Shown: positions 18,405 through 27,050, counted from the first letter of the stretch. The stretch is 64,000 bases of DNA from Hebobacterum sp964559435 (GCA_964559435.1 CAZLHI010000003.1:62001-126000); one strand, 5' to 3'. Translations and numbers: made by a program. Notes: generated from the letters alone by a model not told the origin.

Positions 18405-19013
18405 TCAGGACTCCGAATCACCGCCCAGCTGGCTGAGGCCGCTCTCATCTGAAGCAGTCGGGCCCAACAGGTCGGCGTCCGAACCCAGCTGCTGGAGCCG
18501 GGCGCGCACCTCATCCACTTGCTCGGACTTCAAGCTCTTCTCCAGCATCGGGAAGATCAGCGAGTCCTCCTTCGCGGCATGGCGCTGAAGCAGCCCCGCA
18601 GTAAGGTTGCACAGCGCGAGCAGCTTCCTCCCGGAGGCCTCGTCCGGCGGCCCGCCCGCGTCGATCTGGTTGACCAGCTCCAACATCTCATCCGTCCGGG
18701 CCGCCAGACCGGCATGGGCACTCATGTCGTCTTCGGCCTCCTCCGCGAAGAAGCTGCCGAAGACGTCGGCGCCTTTGGCTCCCTCCGATATCATGCGGCG
18801 GGCCTCTGGGAAGAACCCTTCTTCTTCCCTGCGGAAGTGAATGTGCAGGCGACGGCGGAACATCTCCAGCTCATCGCGCACGACACCGGCTCCGCCGAGG
18901 GAGGACGCGTCGGCGCCTACAAGACCTCGGACGGTCGATTGCAGATCCTGCATCTCCCGCAGCAGAGCCGTGTGCTCCTGCCTCAGGTCCTCAAAGGGCG
19001 ATTTGACCGACAT
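18405..19013 (-). CDS. Hemerythrin domain-containing protein
   Basis: Predicted diiron, four-helix-bundle protein that may bind oxygen or nitric oxide or sense iron. In the 202 aa product, the His/Glu ligands expected for an HHE domain are in DLRQEHTALL, RLHIHFRREEEGFFP, MSAHAGLAARTDEM and LLQRHAAKEDSLIFPMLE. The C-terminal about 25 residues are low-complexity (Ser/Asp/Gly). Start ATG 19013 is preceded by GGAGGAACAGGC. It directly follows the oxygen-sensitive glycyl radical genes but on the opposite strand and convergent with them, so a functional link (oxygen or NO protection) is only a guess. Confidence 0.88.
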   Translation of the reverse strand: MSVKSPFEDLRQEHTALLREMQDLQSTVRGLVGADASSLGGAGVVRDELEMFRRRLHIHFRREEEGFFPEARRMISEGAKGADVFGSFFAEEAEDDMSAHAGLAARTDEMLELVNQIDAGGPPDEASGRKLLALCNLTAGLLQRHAAKEDSLIFPMLEKSLKSEQVDEVRARLQQLGSDADLLGPTASDESGLSQLGGDSES

Positions 19014-19214
19014 GCCTGTTCCTCCGTGTGCCCGAATCTACCACCCGCCATCTTGTGCTTACCTGTGGGGCATCCTGTCGACTTTTTCCCGAGCGGTGTG
19101 CGGTATCTGCGCGACGAGAGGACTCGTCCCCGACCTCGCCTAATTGGGCCTCACGCGCAGTGCCAGCATCGGCTGCAGATGCACGGTCGCTTCTGAGGAT
19201 CACGCACACATCTC

Positions 19215-20381
19215 ATGAAGGCACCTATCAGGGCAATGATCGTGATGGGGACGCGGCCGGAGGTCGTGAAGCTCGCCCCTCTCGCGCTGGAGCTTCGCCG
19301 CTACCCGAAGCAGTTCTGCGTCACGCTGGTCGGCACCGGCCAGCACCGGGACCTCGTGCCCCAGCATCTGCGGCCGTTCCGGCTGCGGCTCGATGCCGAC
19401 CTCGGTGTGATGAAAGCGCGTCAGGCTCTAGCGGAGATCACCGCACGGACAGTGCGGCGAATGGACACGCTCCTGGCAGACGATCCTCCGGATGTCATGG
19501 TTGTCGAGGGCGACACAACGGCCGTCCTCGCCGCCGGGCTGGCGGCCTTCTACCGCAAGATTCCAGTCGCTCACGTCGAGGCAGGGCTCCGCTCCCGAGA
19601 CATCTACAACCCCTTTCCGGAGGAGATCAACCGCCGACTCGTCGGCGGACTTGCAGAGATCCACTGTGCGCCGACTGCCGGTGCGCGGGAGAACCTGCTC
19701 TCCGAGAACGTTCCGGCAGACCGCATCTTCGTCACCGGGAATACGGCTGTCGACGCGCTGCTGATTGCGGCCAAGCGCAGGCCGAAGCGGCCGGCCGTGC
19801 CCGCGGCGGCGCTCCGCGGGCGGCGCATGATCCTTCTCACAGCCCACAGGCGGGAGAACTGGGACCGCGGCATTCGGGAGATCTGCCTGGCCGTGCGCGA
19901 TCTGCTGCAACAGTTCTCGGACATCGCAGTCGTATATCCGGTCCATCCCAACCCGGTGGTCAGGGACCAGGTCGTTCGCCTCCTCGACGGTCAGGACAGG
20001 GCGCACTTGATTGAGCCGGCCGGATACGTCGAGTTCGTAGATCTTATGAAGCGCTGCTACCTGATACTGACGGACTCCGGTGGGATTCAGGAAGAGGCAC
20101 CATCGCTGGGCAAGCCGGTCCTGGTGATGCGAGAGAAGACGGAGCGAACCGAGGGGATCGAGGCCGGCTGCTCACGCTTGGTCGGCGCCGACAGCAAGCG
20201 CATTGTCGCGGAGACATCCCTGGTCTTGCGCGATCCGGACGTCTACAAGGAGATGGTGTCATCCGACAACCCGTATGGGGACGGGAAGGCCGCTTCTCGC
20301 ATACGACGGGCGCTGGCGTACTACTTCGGCCTGACTCGCCGCCGCCCGAGGGACTTCGGCGCTCAGGCGACTTGCCGATAG
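19215..20381 (+). CDS. wecB: UDP-N-acetylglucosamine 2-epimerase (non-hydrolysing)
   Basis: Interconverts UDP-GlcNAc and UDP-ManNAc in the cytoplasm. The 388 aa product has the family marks MGTRPEVVKLAPL (residues about 11-23), VEGDTTAVLAA, AHVEAGLRSRDIYNPFPEEINRR (active-site region), TAHRRENW, VHPNPVV and TDSGGIQEEAPSLGKPVLVMREKTERTEG (UDP-binding region). It is divergent from the hemerythrin gene and convergent with the SLH/DUF4091 gene, whose stop lies one base beyond. UDP-ManNAc feeds secondary cell wall polymers and other surface glycans. The ribosome binding site is not obvious; the start rests on family alignment. Confidence 0.93.
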   Translation: MKAPIRAMIVMGTRPEVVKLAPLALELRRYPKQFCVTLVGTGQHRDLVPQHLRPFRLRLDADLGVMKARQALAEITARTVRRMDTLLADDPPDVMVVEGDTTAVLAAGLAAFYRKIPVAHVEAGLRSRDIYNPFPEEINRRLVGGLAEIHCAPTAGARENLLSENVPADRIFVTGNTAVDALLIAAKRRPKRPAVPAAALRGRRMILLTAHRRENWDRGIREICLAVRDLLQQFSDIAVVYPVHPNPVVRDQVVRLLDGQDRAHLIEPAGYVEFVDLMKRCYLILTDSGGIQEEAPSLGKPVLVMREKTERTEGIEAGCSRLVGADSKRIVAETSLVLRDPDVYKEMVSSDNPYGDGKAASRIRRALAYYFGLTRRRPRDFGAQATCR

Positions 20382-20382
20382 A

Positions 20383-22533
20383 TCACAGTAGGCCGAAGGC
20401 GCGAGAGATGTACACGGCCATCTGGTCTCGCGTCACTCGCTTCCGGGGGCGATAAAGGCCGTCAGGGTAGCCGGCTACCACCTCCGTTTCCGCCAGATAC
20501 TCGATGTGCCTGCGCGACCAGAAGTCGGCCGGCACGTCGCCAAAGGTCGGCTCCTCCGGAGGCACGTAGCCCTCGAGACCCGCCTCCCCCCTGGGCTCGG
20601 CGGTGGCCCGGGCGATGTAAACGGCCATCTGATCCCGCGTGACCCATGTAGTGGGTCTGTATTTGCCGTCAGGGTAGCCGCCGATGATCGCCTCGCCGGT
20701 GAGATACTCCACATGTCGGAAGCACCAGTATGTGGTCGGGACGTCCCGGAACGTCGGTGTGGCCGGAGGGGCGTAGGCGCTCAGGCCATCCTCCCCCATC
20801 GGCGTCACCGCGGCCCTCGCTATGAACACGGCCATCTGGCCGCGGGTCACATCCCACGCGGGATGGTAGCCGCCGTCGCCGTAGCCGGCGACGATGCCGT
20901 CGGCGTGGGCGACCTCAATCGCCTGAAAGGCCCAGTGGTCGCTAGGAACATCGTAGAAAGTCCTAACGAACCCCTCACCCAGGTCGCGGCGGGCCTCCTC
21001 GAGTGCGGCCGGATCGCGAGTCCAGTCCCGCCAGTCGGCGGCCACCCGCCGCGCCACATCGATGGCCCATTGCTCGCCGCCCCCGGCTTTGTGCAGCTCG
21101 ACGTACTCGTAGTCTTCCACGCCATCCCGGAGCCACTTCAGGCGCATGGACGGACAGACGCCGTCGATGCCGACCTGTTCGCCCGGATAGACCAGCATCC
21201 CCTCTCCCGGATAGCCGGCCGAATAGCCGGTGACATCGTTCCACGGATCGGATGTCCAAAGGTCAGCCTTCCAGTAGAGCAGGCCGGTCATGCCGAGGCT
21301 CTGGTTCGTGAACCCAGGCTGTATGCGGAAGTTGATCGGCGCGAAGTCGATCTCCCATTTGGGCGAGTAGTCGTCTTGTACGAGGCAGTTGTAGGACCAG
21401 GTCTCGTCTCCCTTCTGCTGGACATGGGCCACCCGCGCCGCGGCGGCATCGTGCATCTTCGGCAGCAGCACCCAGATGTCCACCGCCGAGGGGCCGGTCC
21501 CAGAGCCGTCATCATATAGCTCGGGGACCGGCGTCATCGTCACCAACTGCTTCACACCAGCCTGATGCAGGTTGCGGGCCCACTGCTTGAGCGACTCGTG
21601 GAGGCCGGTGCAGCTATCGATTTCATCTGCCGTGTACGCATAGAGCAACAGCCCGGGTGCGTGCGCCCCGGCCGCATCGCGGATCTCGTCAACGCTGGGC
21701 GCAGGACTCATCGAGCACGTCTCATTGTCCGCGCCGCTCCAGAATCCGACATTCGTGCAGTTCAAGCCATAGTTGCCGACGAAGTCCGACTCGTCCGCCA
21801 GCTCGGTATTCCTCGGCATCAGCTTGTTGCGGAGCAGTTCCCCGCCTTTCGCCCTCAAGTCGCCCTCTATGCCGATGGACGACTTGAGCGAAGGCCGGAG
21901 CGGAAGCTCGAAGTTCCAGACCGTCAACGTGAGCTCGACTGATGCGTCTCCTTGATCGCTGGTGACGACAAACGTGCCCGAGTACCGCCCCGCTGAGGCG
22001 TCTCGGGGAACAAAGACATCGACCCATATCGGGTGACTCCTGCCCGACGCGAGATCGAAGGGCACTGCGTCAAGCTCCGCGCCGACCAAGTCCGCGCCCG
22101 TGGCGGGATCGACGAAGGGGATCAGGCCGTCGGGATACCAACCCGGGCCCCCCGAGCGGTTCTGTCCTCCATGCGCGGGTGTGCTCACGTAAACGTAATG
22201 CTCGCGGTAGAGGGTGATGTTTTTCCGCCCGATGCGGGCCCCACTCGGCCCGGCCAGATCCGGCGCGGACACATTAACGTTGGTGAGGCTCGCATCCGAG
22301 GCTCGGACCACGATCTGGAATGACTCGTACTCGCCCTTCGCGGCATACAGGGGTATCTCACGATCTGTGCCGGGGCCCGCGTCCGGCGCGACGCGTTCCA
22401 GGCTGGATACCACCCACACCTGCGGCGCTGCAGCAGCGGGCGCTGCGGCCAGAGCTAGCATGCCGGCCACAAGCGCCCATGGACCGAAGAAGAACACACT
22501 ACCATTGACAACGAAAGAAGGGAGTCTCTCCAT
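20383..22533 (-). CDS. Secreted DUF4091 (GH123-like) protein with three C-terminal SLH repeats
   Basis: Surface protein of 716 aa. ATG 22533 gives a signal peptide (hydrophobic run FFFGPWALVAGMLALAAAPAAAA, cleavage about residue 37); the frame is open further upstream without signal-like sequence. The middle part resembles glycoside hydrolase 123-like/DUF4091 proteins: an N-terminal beta-sandwich (EYESFQIVVRA), a barrel region with TADEID and a DUF4091 end (MRLKWLRDGVEDYEYVEL). The last about 190 residues contain three SLH repeats, each of the form F.DVP..fW....IE.....i..GY.DG.Y.P....TRdQMAVyIaRA. These would hold it on the cell wall or S-layer. Probable role: a surface-anchored amino-sugar glycosidase or structural layer protein. 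Confidence 0.88.
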   Translation of the reverse strand: MERLPSFVVNGSVFFFGPWALVAGMLALAAAPAAAAPQVWVVSSLERVAPDAGPGTDREIPLYAAKGEYESFQIVVRASDASLTNVNVSAPDLAGPSGARIGRKNITLYREHYVYVSTPAHGGQNRSGGPGWYPDGLIPFVDPATGADLVGAELDAVPFDLASGRSHPIWVDVFVPRDASAGRYSGTFVVTSDQGDASVELTLTVWNFELPLRPSLKSSIGIEGDLRAKGGELLRNKLMPRNTELADESDFVGNYGLNCTNVGFWSGADNETCSMSPAPSVDEIRDAAGAHAPGLLLYAYTADEIDSCTGLHESLKQWARNLHQAGVKQLVTMTPVPELYDDGSGTGPSAVDIWVLLPKMHDAAAARVAHVQQKGDETWSYNCLVQDDYSPKWEIDFAPINFRIQPGFTNQSLGMTGLLYWKADLWTSDPWNDVTGYSAGYPGEGMLVYPGEQVGIDGVCPSMRLKWLRDGVEDYEYVELHKAGGGEQWAIDVARRVAADWRDWTRDPAALEEARRDLGEGFVRTFYDVPSDHWAFQAIEVAHADGIVAGYGDGGYHPAWDVTRGQMAVFIARAAVTPMGEDGLSAYAPPATPTFRDVPTTYWCFRHVEYLTGEAIIGGYPDGKYRPTTWVTRDQMAVYIARATAEPRGEAGLEGYVPPEEPTFGDVPADFWSRRHIEYLAETEVVAGYPDGLYRPRKRVTRDQMAVYISRAFGLL

Positions 22534-22943
22534 CGCGAACGCTCCACTCGGACAGCACTGCCTGTCCGCCCCGTTTTCGCGTGCCGAGGACTCACCCTCT
22601 CGCTGAACGCCGGCCACGTGTCGAGCCCGTGGACAGGCGTGTTGCGAACTGACCCAAAGAGACCGATCCGCGGGAGTGGCAGGGCCATGTGATCGACTCC
22701 CGGTTCGCTGGGCAGACAGCCTGTTCGCGCAAGGGCTCCGTACCTGCGCCGTCGTCATCACAGCCTGGCTGCATGGGCAAGGCCGGACAAACGTCTTGCA
22801 CAGCAGCCTGAGTAATGATAGGCTGCTGTCGACTGGGCTCGCGTCTCATCCTTTGGCTTGGCCAGGGATTAAGTCTGCGCGTCTGCTCGGACACGCGCCA
22901 GCCGGCCAGTGGGGCGGCGCCGCCCGTTGAGAGGCGGGGAGCC
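22534..22943. other. 410-base intergenic region between divergent surface protein and AI-2E-type genes
   Basis: No gene found. It must hold the divergent promoters of the SLH/DUF4091 gene and the AI-2E-type exporter gene. The only clear structure is the long perfect inverted repeat at 22800-22829, listed separately. Open frames crossing the region are upstream extensions of the flanking genes. Confidence 0.6.
22800..22829. promoter_or_regulatory. Perfect 10-bp inverted repeat upstream of the AI-2E-type exporter gene
   Basis: ACAGCAGCCT at 22800-22809 and AGGCTGCTGT at 22820-22829 are exact reverse complements around a 10-base spacer. No T-tract follows, so a rho-independent terminator is unlikely. 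An operator, or a hairpin in the leader of the gene starting at 22944, fits better. Confidence 0.5.
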
Positions 22944-24074
22944 ATGAAGATCGACCTGCGCGATCTCGTAAAGCTGGTTGTCCTCACTCTGGGTATTCTG
23001 ATCGGGCTGCATTTCGTGAGTCAGATCGCACGGGTAGTGCTCCTGTTTGCGCTTGCGATCATCCTGGCAATGATGCTGACGGCCCCAGTGAGCTGGCTCG
23101 AGCGCCGCCGCGTTCCCCGATGGGTTGGGGCTTTGCTCGTGATCGCTGCGCTTGTCGGTGTCCTCGCTCTGCTGGGGCTCTGGTTGGTGCCCCCCCTCGT
23201 CGAACAGACCTCCGCGCTAATCGCCAAGATGCCCGATTATGTGCGCAGCGCGCGTGCGTGGCTGGCCGAGGTCACAGCACGGTATCCCAGCCTGCAACAG
23301 ATCGTGACCCCGGACGAGCGGGCGGTGAGGGACATCGTGTCCCGGGCCCAGCGTGTACTCGTCCAGGCCGGCCAGTTCGTGTTGACCCTGCTCGGAGGGT
23401 TGGCGGCCCTGGTCGTGCTGCTCGTCATGACCGTCTTCACCCTCGTTCATCCTCGGCCGCTGCTGCGCGGTCTCTTTGGGCTTGTTCCGGTCGATCAACG
23501 TCTCCCGGTAGCGCGCGCCCTTCTGGTCACCGCACGGCAGATGCGAGTCTGGGCATGGTCTTCGAGCCTGGTCGGCATTGTAGACGGGACGATTGTCTGG
23601 GTCGGGCTGTCATTGATGGGTGTGCAACCGGCCCTTCTGCTGGCCGCTTTCGTGTTCGTCGGCGAGTTCTTCCCCTACATTGGACCCATAGCGGCCGCCG
23701 TTCCCGCAATCGCATTGGCACTGGTGGTGAAGCCGATCACCGCCCTGTGGGTGCTCCTGCTCTATCTTGGGGTACACCAGCTGGAGGGCTCGATTCTCAA
23801 CCCCTTGATCGTCTCCAAGCAGATGAGGTTCCATCCTCTGTCCGTCGGCTTCGCGCTGCTCGCGCTGGGGAAACTCTACGGGGTGCTTGGCGCGTTCCTG
23901 GCGATTCCGGCTCTCGCGACACTCAAGGCCTTCTACACGGAGTTGATCCTCAAACGCCGCGGGCTCGATGAGCAGGAGACCGAGGAGTGCGCCGACATTG
24001 TGCTGGAGTCCCGCCGGCCGGGCCCCGACGTTCGCGATGCCGTTGGCGAAGCCGAGGGCGCGAGTCGAGAATAG
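22944..24074 (+). CDS. AI-2E (PerM) family membrane transporter
   Basis: Integral membrane protein of 376 aa in the AI-2 exporter/PerM superfamily, which includes autoinducer-2 exporters and Na+/H+ antiporter-like members. ATG 22944 follows GGGGAG and starts KIDLRDLVKLVVLTLGILIGLHFV, two hydrophobic segments typical of the N-terminus. A periplasmic or soluble stretch (MPDYVRSARAWLAEVTARYP) precedes five or six further hydrophobic segments. The conserved region FVGEFFPYIGPIAAAVPAIALALV followed by HQLEGSILNPLIVSKQMRFHPL is diagnostic. A charged tail ends the protein. The nine-base gap to the convergent YihY gene leaves no room for a terminator. Confidence 0.92.
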   Translation: MKIDLRDLVKLVVLTLGILIGLHFVSQIARVVLLFALAIILAMMLTAPVSWLERRRVPRWVGALLVIAALVGVLALLGLWLVPPLVEQTSALIAKMPDYVRSARAWLAEVTARYPSLQQIVTPDERAVRDIVSRAQRVLVQAGQFVLTLLGGLAALVVLLVMTVFTLVHPRPLLRGLFGLVPVDQRLPVARALLVTARQMRVWAWSSSLVGIVDGTIVWVGLSLMGVQPALLLAAFVFVGEFFPYIGPIAAAVPAIALALVVKPITALWVLLLYLGVHQLEGSILNPLIVSKQMRFHPLSVGFALLALGKLYGVLGAFLAIPALATLKAFYTELILKRRGLDEQETEECADIVLESRRPGPDVRDAVGEAEGASRE

Positions 24075-24083
24075 GCCTGTGCG

Positions 24084-24953
24084 CTAGCCGTCCGCCTGGT
24101 GCTCTTCTGTCCAGTAGCGCTCCTGCGCAACGGCCCCCAGCTCGCCGCACAATATCATGATGTAGGCGGAGTAGTAGATCCAGAGCAGCAAGACGACCGC
24201 CCCGGCAAGCGGGCCGTAGAGCTGGCCATAACGGCTGCTGCCCACTACCAGCATCGAGAAGACCGACCTGGAGGCGATCCACAAGAGCGCGGCCGGCACG
24301 GCGGCCGCCAGGGCGCCTCTGGCCGTCACCCGACCGGCGGGCAGCAGCCGATAGAGAGCAAAGAAGAACGAAGCCGCCAGTGCCGCCTGCACGCTCAAGC
24401 TCATCGCTCCGTTCACCAGCTCGACGTAATCCAAGTAACGCAAGTAGGCGCCGATGCTGCTGGCGTAGGCGCGAAACGTCGCGGCCACGCTCACCATGAC
24501 TGCGCTGGCCAAGAAGATCAGCCCCGCCGCGATAACCGCCAGAAAGCTGATCGCCTTTCGCGCGAAGAAGCTCCCCTTCGGCTCGCCCGCCCAGACGATA
24601 GTCAATATCATCGACAAGGTCGTGAACAGGTTCATCCCCGACCACAGTAGTGCGAAGGTCCCCACGACGTCCACAAGCCACCGTCCGCTGGAAGTACGAG
24701 TGGAATCTAAAGCCTTCAACATGACATTGCTCGAGCCGGGGAAGTACTGCTGAACGGCGGCCTCGACGTGCCTGAAGGCCTGATCCGAGCCAATCACGTG
24801 GCCCAGGGCCGATATCAAGAGCAGCCCGAGCGGAATCAACGAAAGCGAGGCGAAGAAGGCAACCGAGCCGGCCATGAGTCCGCCCGAATCGCGCGAGAAT
24901 CTCTTCTGGGCCCCGGTCAGCAGGGCCCACGCTTCGCTGAGCAGGTGTCGCAC
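24084..24953 (-). CDS. YihY/BrkB (UPF0761) family membrane protein
   Basis: Inner membrane protein of 289 aa with about six hydrophobic segments. Family features: DSGGLMAGSVAFFASLSLIPLGLLLISALG in the first segment, a soluble loop with VVGTFALLWSGMNLFTTLSMILTIVWA, an RGALAAAVPAALLWIASRSVFSM segment, and YGPLAGAVVLLLWIYYSAYIMILCGELGAV. The last is the best conserved part of the family, ending in GxExxA. BrkB-like proteins were once named as tRNA-processing RNase BN, which is a misassignment. Physiological role unknown. It is convergent with the AI-2E-type gene and divergent from the C39 peptidase gene across a 264-base gap that holds no gene I can support. Confidence 0.9.
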   Translation of the reverse strand: MRHLLSEAWALLTGAQKRFSRDSGGLMAGSVAFFASLSLIPLGLLLISALGHVIGSDQAFRHVEAAVQQYFPGSSNVMLKALDSTRTSSGRWLVDVVGTFALLWSGMNLFTTLSMILTIVWAGEPKGSFFARKAISFLAVIAAGLIFLASAVMVSVAATFRAYASSIGAYLRYLDYVELVNGAMSLSVQAALAASFFFALYRLLPAGRVTARGALAAAVPAALLWIASRSVFSMLVVGSSRYGQLYGPLAGAVVLLLWIYYSAYIMILCGELGAVAQERYWTEEHQADG

Positions 24954-25217
24954 AGGTCGCCACCGAGATCCTGCCGCGGCTCTCTCCGTAAGTCGAGAGC
25001 TGCGCCGCCGTTGTTGGGCCTGTCATTGGTCCCACTGGACAGAGCCCGAACCGGCACGGCGACCAGTATACCCGAAGAGCCAGCAAAGGAGAAGATCAGG
25101 CGCCAGAGCAGCGGTCGCCTTTCCAGTTGGCAGGATGAGGTGCGCATTCCCGCCCACAGATCGACGAAGGGCACGGCGGACCCACTGTTGAATGTCCAAG
25201 GGCTGGGATGGATTCAG

Positions 25218-25766
25218 ATGCTCTCGGCACTCGTGCTCTCCCTACTCGCGGCCGCAGCTCTGGCCACTGAGGGGCCACCGAAAACTCATACTATCCCCGA
25301 CGTGCCTCTGGTCGCTCAGACTGCGGACTGGTGTGGGCCGGCGGCTCTGGCAGCGGTGCTGCAGTATCACGGTGAGGAGATCACCCCGGACCAGATTGCG
25401 CAGGAGGTGTATCTGCCCGACTACCGGGGGGCCTTGAACCTCGACCTCCTTCTGTATGCACGAAGGCGCGGCTTCGAGGCCTGGGCGGGCGAGGGCTCTG
25501 TCCATCGCATCACGGGCGCGGTCTGCCGGAATCGCCCTGTGATCTGCATGGTGCGCCGCGGAAATCCGTTGGCGCAGAGAAACCACTTTCTCGTTGTGAC
25601 GGGCTACGATTCGCAGAAAGGTGTGTGGGTGGTCGACAGCGGCGCAGGGAAGCGCGAGACATTGGGCCAGGCACACTTCCATTCCGAATGGCAAGCATGT
25701 GGCCGCTGGATGCTGATCGTCGAGGGCACGCAGACGAGGGAGGCAGAGCAGCAGCCCCCTCAGTAG
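25218..25766 (+). CDS. Secreted C39-family cysteine peptidase (PA2778-like, peptidase part)
   Basis: Papain-like peptidase of 182 aa with a signal peptide (MLSALVLSLLAAAALATEG). Catalytic Cys39 is in QTADWCGPAALAAVLQYHG, His123 in RNHFLVVTGYD and Asp140 in WVVDSGAG, matching the C39/PA2778 arrangement. The long upstream open frame (from 24768) is not coding-like, and ATG 25218 starts the signal peptide. In the Pseudomonas PA2778 type, a TPR domain is fused behind the peptidase; here the TPR part is a separate gene 45 bases downstream, and a PA2779-type gene follows. Processing of an exported peptide or protein is the likely role; the substrate is unknown. Confidence 0.85.
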   Translation: MLSALVLSLLAAAALATEGPPKTHTIPDVPLVAQTADWCGPAALAAVLQYHGEEITPDQIAQEVYLPDYRGALNLDLLLYARRRGFEAWAGEGSVHRITGAVCRNRPVICMVRRGNPLAQRNHFLVVTGYDSQKGVWVVDSGAGKRETLGQAHFHSEWQACGRWMLIVEGTQTREAEQQPPQ

Positions 25767-25810
25767 CTTGACTCTGCCGGGGCCATGCGGCAGCCGGCGC
25801 TGTGCGAAAG

Positions 25811-26575
25811 ATGACCGACTCCAGCGCGACCACGATCATAGGTCTTTCCCTGTTGGCGATGCTGATCGTCGCCGCGCCGGGGTGTCAGACAGACCGCAAC
25901 GGCATGACAGTCGACGTGTCGGCCGCCATCGAAGTCTACCGTGACCAGGTTGATCGGAGGCCGGGCAGGGATGAGCTCGATAGGATGATCGCTCGGCTGC
26001 CTGCCGAACAGCTCAACGATCTCGGGGTGCTGTACGAGAACGAGGGGAGACTGGAGGATGCGGCCTGGGCGTACCAGCACGCGGTCTGGCGCGACCCAAG
26101 ATATGGTCAGGCCTATGTTAACCTCGGCAATGTGCTGCGTGAACAGGGGAAGCTGGACCAGGCCCGCCTTCGCTATCGGCAGGCGATGGCCCTCGATCCG
26201 GATGGCTTCGAGGCGGCGAATAACTTCGCCGATCTCTGCGCTGAAGAGGGGCAGTTGCTCGACGAAGCCATAGAGCGACTGGCACCGGTGGTAGATGAAG
26301 CAGGCCCATATCGTCCCTTCGGCCTCGACACGCTCGGCTGGCTCTATCATCTGCGAGGAGAGCACGAGCGAGCGCGCGAAGTGCTCGAAGAGGCGCTCGA
26401 GGAAGCCCCCTCCCATCAGCCAGCATTGCGGGCAACGATCCACCTCCATCTAGCGGAGACATACAAGGCCCTCGGCCAACTGGCGGAAAGTGAGTCGCAC
26501 GACGCTGCCGCCCGAGGAATCCGGGGGCAGACGGCACCGGCTCCGGCGGGGTCGGATAATCGTGAGTCCGGCTAG
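25811..26575 (+). CDS. TPR-repeat lipoprotein (PA2778-like, TPR part)
   Basis: Envelope lipoprotein of 254 aa. The signal segment TTIIGLSLLAMLIVAAPGC provides a lipobox-like APGC with Cys at about residue 25. After a short linker there are about four TPR units: LNDLGVLYENEGRLEDAAWAYQHAV, AYVNLGNVLREQGKLDQARLRYRQAM, a divergent third unit, and DTLGWLYHLRGEHERAREVLEEAL, then HLAETYKALGQL. A GTG at 25802 is an alternative start. It directly follows the C39 peptidase gene and corresponds to the C-terminal TPR domain of PA2778-type fusions, so the two products probably act as a complex. Confidence 0.87.
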   Translation: MTDSSATTIIGLSLLAMLIVAAPGCQTDRNGMTVDVSAAIEVYRDQVDRRPGRDELDRMIARLPAEQLNDLGVLYENEGRLEDAAWAYQHAVWRDPRYGQAYVNLGNVLREQGKLDQARLRYRQAMALDPDGFEAANNFADLCAEEGQLLDEAIERLAPVVDEAGPYRPFGLDTLGWLYHLRGEHERAREVLEEALEEAPSHQPALRATIHLHLAETYKALGQLAESESHDAAARGIRGQTAPAPAGSDNRESG

Positions 26576-26677
26576 CTCGCGCACCGCTTCGGCAGGGGCG
26601 AGGGCGCGTGTACCAGAAGGAGCTATGCGCTGCGATCTGGAGCGCGCAGCCGGGCGAATCAGGAAGTAAGCCACCCG

Positions 26678-26689
26678 AAAGGAGGTGAT
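26678..26689 (+). promoter_or_regulatory. Extended Shine-Dalgarno matching the full 16S rRNA tail
   Basis: AAAGGAGGTGAT is complementary over its whole length to the conserved 3' end of 16S rRNA (ATCACCTCCTTT). It overlaps the ATG at 26688. The spacing from GGAGG would better serve a TTG start at 26694 (eight bases). Confidence 0.6.
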
Positions 26690-27050
26690 GCGGTTGGAGT
26701 GCAGCACGGGTCGAAGACTAGTCGCACTGGCCCTTGTCGTCCTCGTCGCGGCGGTGTTTGGCGGCTCGGCCGGCTGGGCGGCACCGGTGCCGTCCCAGGC
26801 CTCGGCCGGGGCAAGGGAGAACCCCGATGCGGAGGCCGTCGCCGCCGAGCGAGAGCTCGTAGAGGGCAAGCTCATGGACTTCGGCTTGAGCGAGGAGGAC
26901 GCAGGTAGCCGGGTCAGTCTCCTGACCGACGAAGAGGTCCACGTCCTTGCTGGTGACCTGGATTCTCTGCAGGTCGGGGGCCACGAAATCGAGTGGAACA
27001 CCACCACGGTCGTGCTCCTGCTGATCCTGGTAGTCCTGATAGTTCACTGA
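26688..27050 (+). CDS. PA2779/DUF6627 family small membrane protein
   Basis: Small exported protein of 120 aa: an N-terminal signal segment (LVALALVVLVAAVFGGSAGWA), a short helical domain and a C-terminal hydrophobic anchor (TTVVLLLILVVLIV) ending with a single His. The middle sequence DFGLSEEDAGSRVSLLTDEEVHVLAGDLDSL carries the PA2779 pattern 'G.....a..RV..LTD.Ev..lAg..d.L'. PA2779-type genes sit beside PA2778-type C39 peptidases, which is the case here. This could be the peptidase substrate or its membrane partner. The start is uncertain: GTG 26685, ATG 26688 or TTG 26694, the last best spaced from the strong ribosome binding site. Confidence 0.8.
   Translation: MRLECSTGRRLVALALVVLVAAVFGGSAGWAAPVPSQASAGARENPDAEAVAAERELVEGKLMDFGLSEEDAGSRVSLLTDEEVHVLAGDLDSLQVGGHEIEWNTTTVVLLLILVVLIVH

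Noticed and set aside
20506..21519. 337 aa plus-strand open frame
   Set aside because: Antisense to the SLH/DUF4091 gene, which has clear domains.
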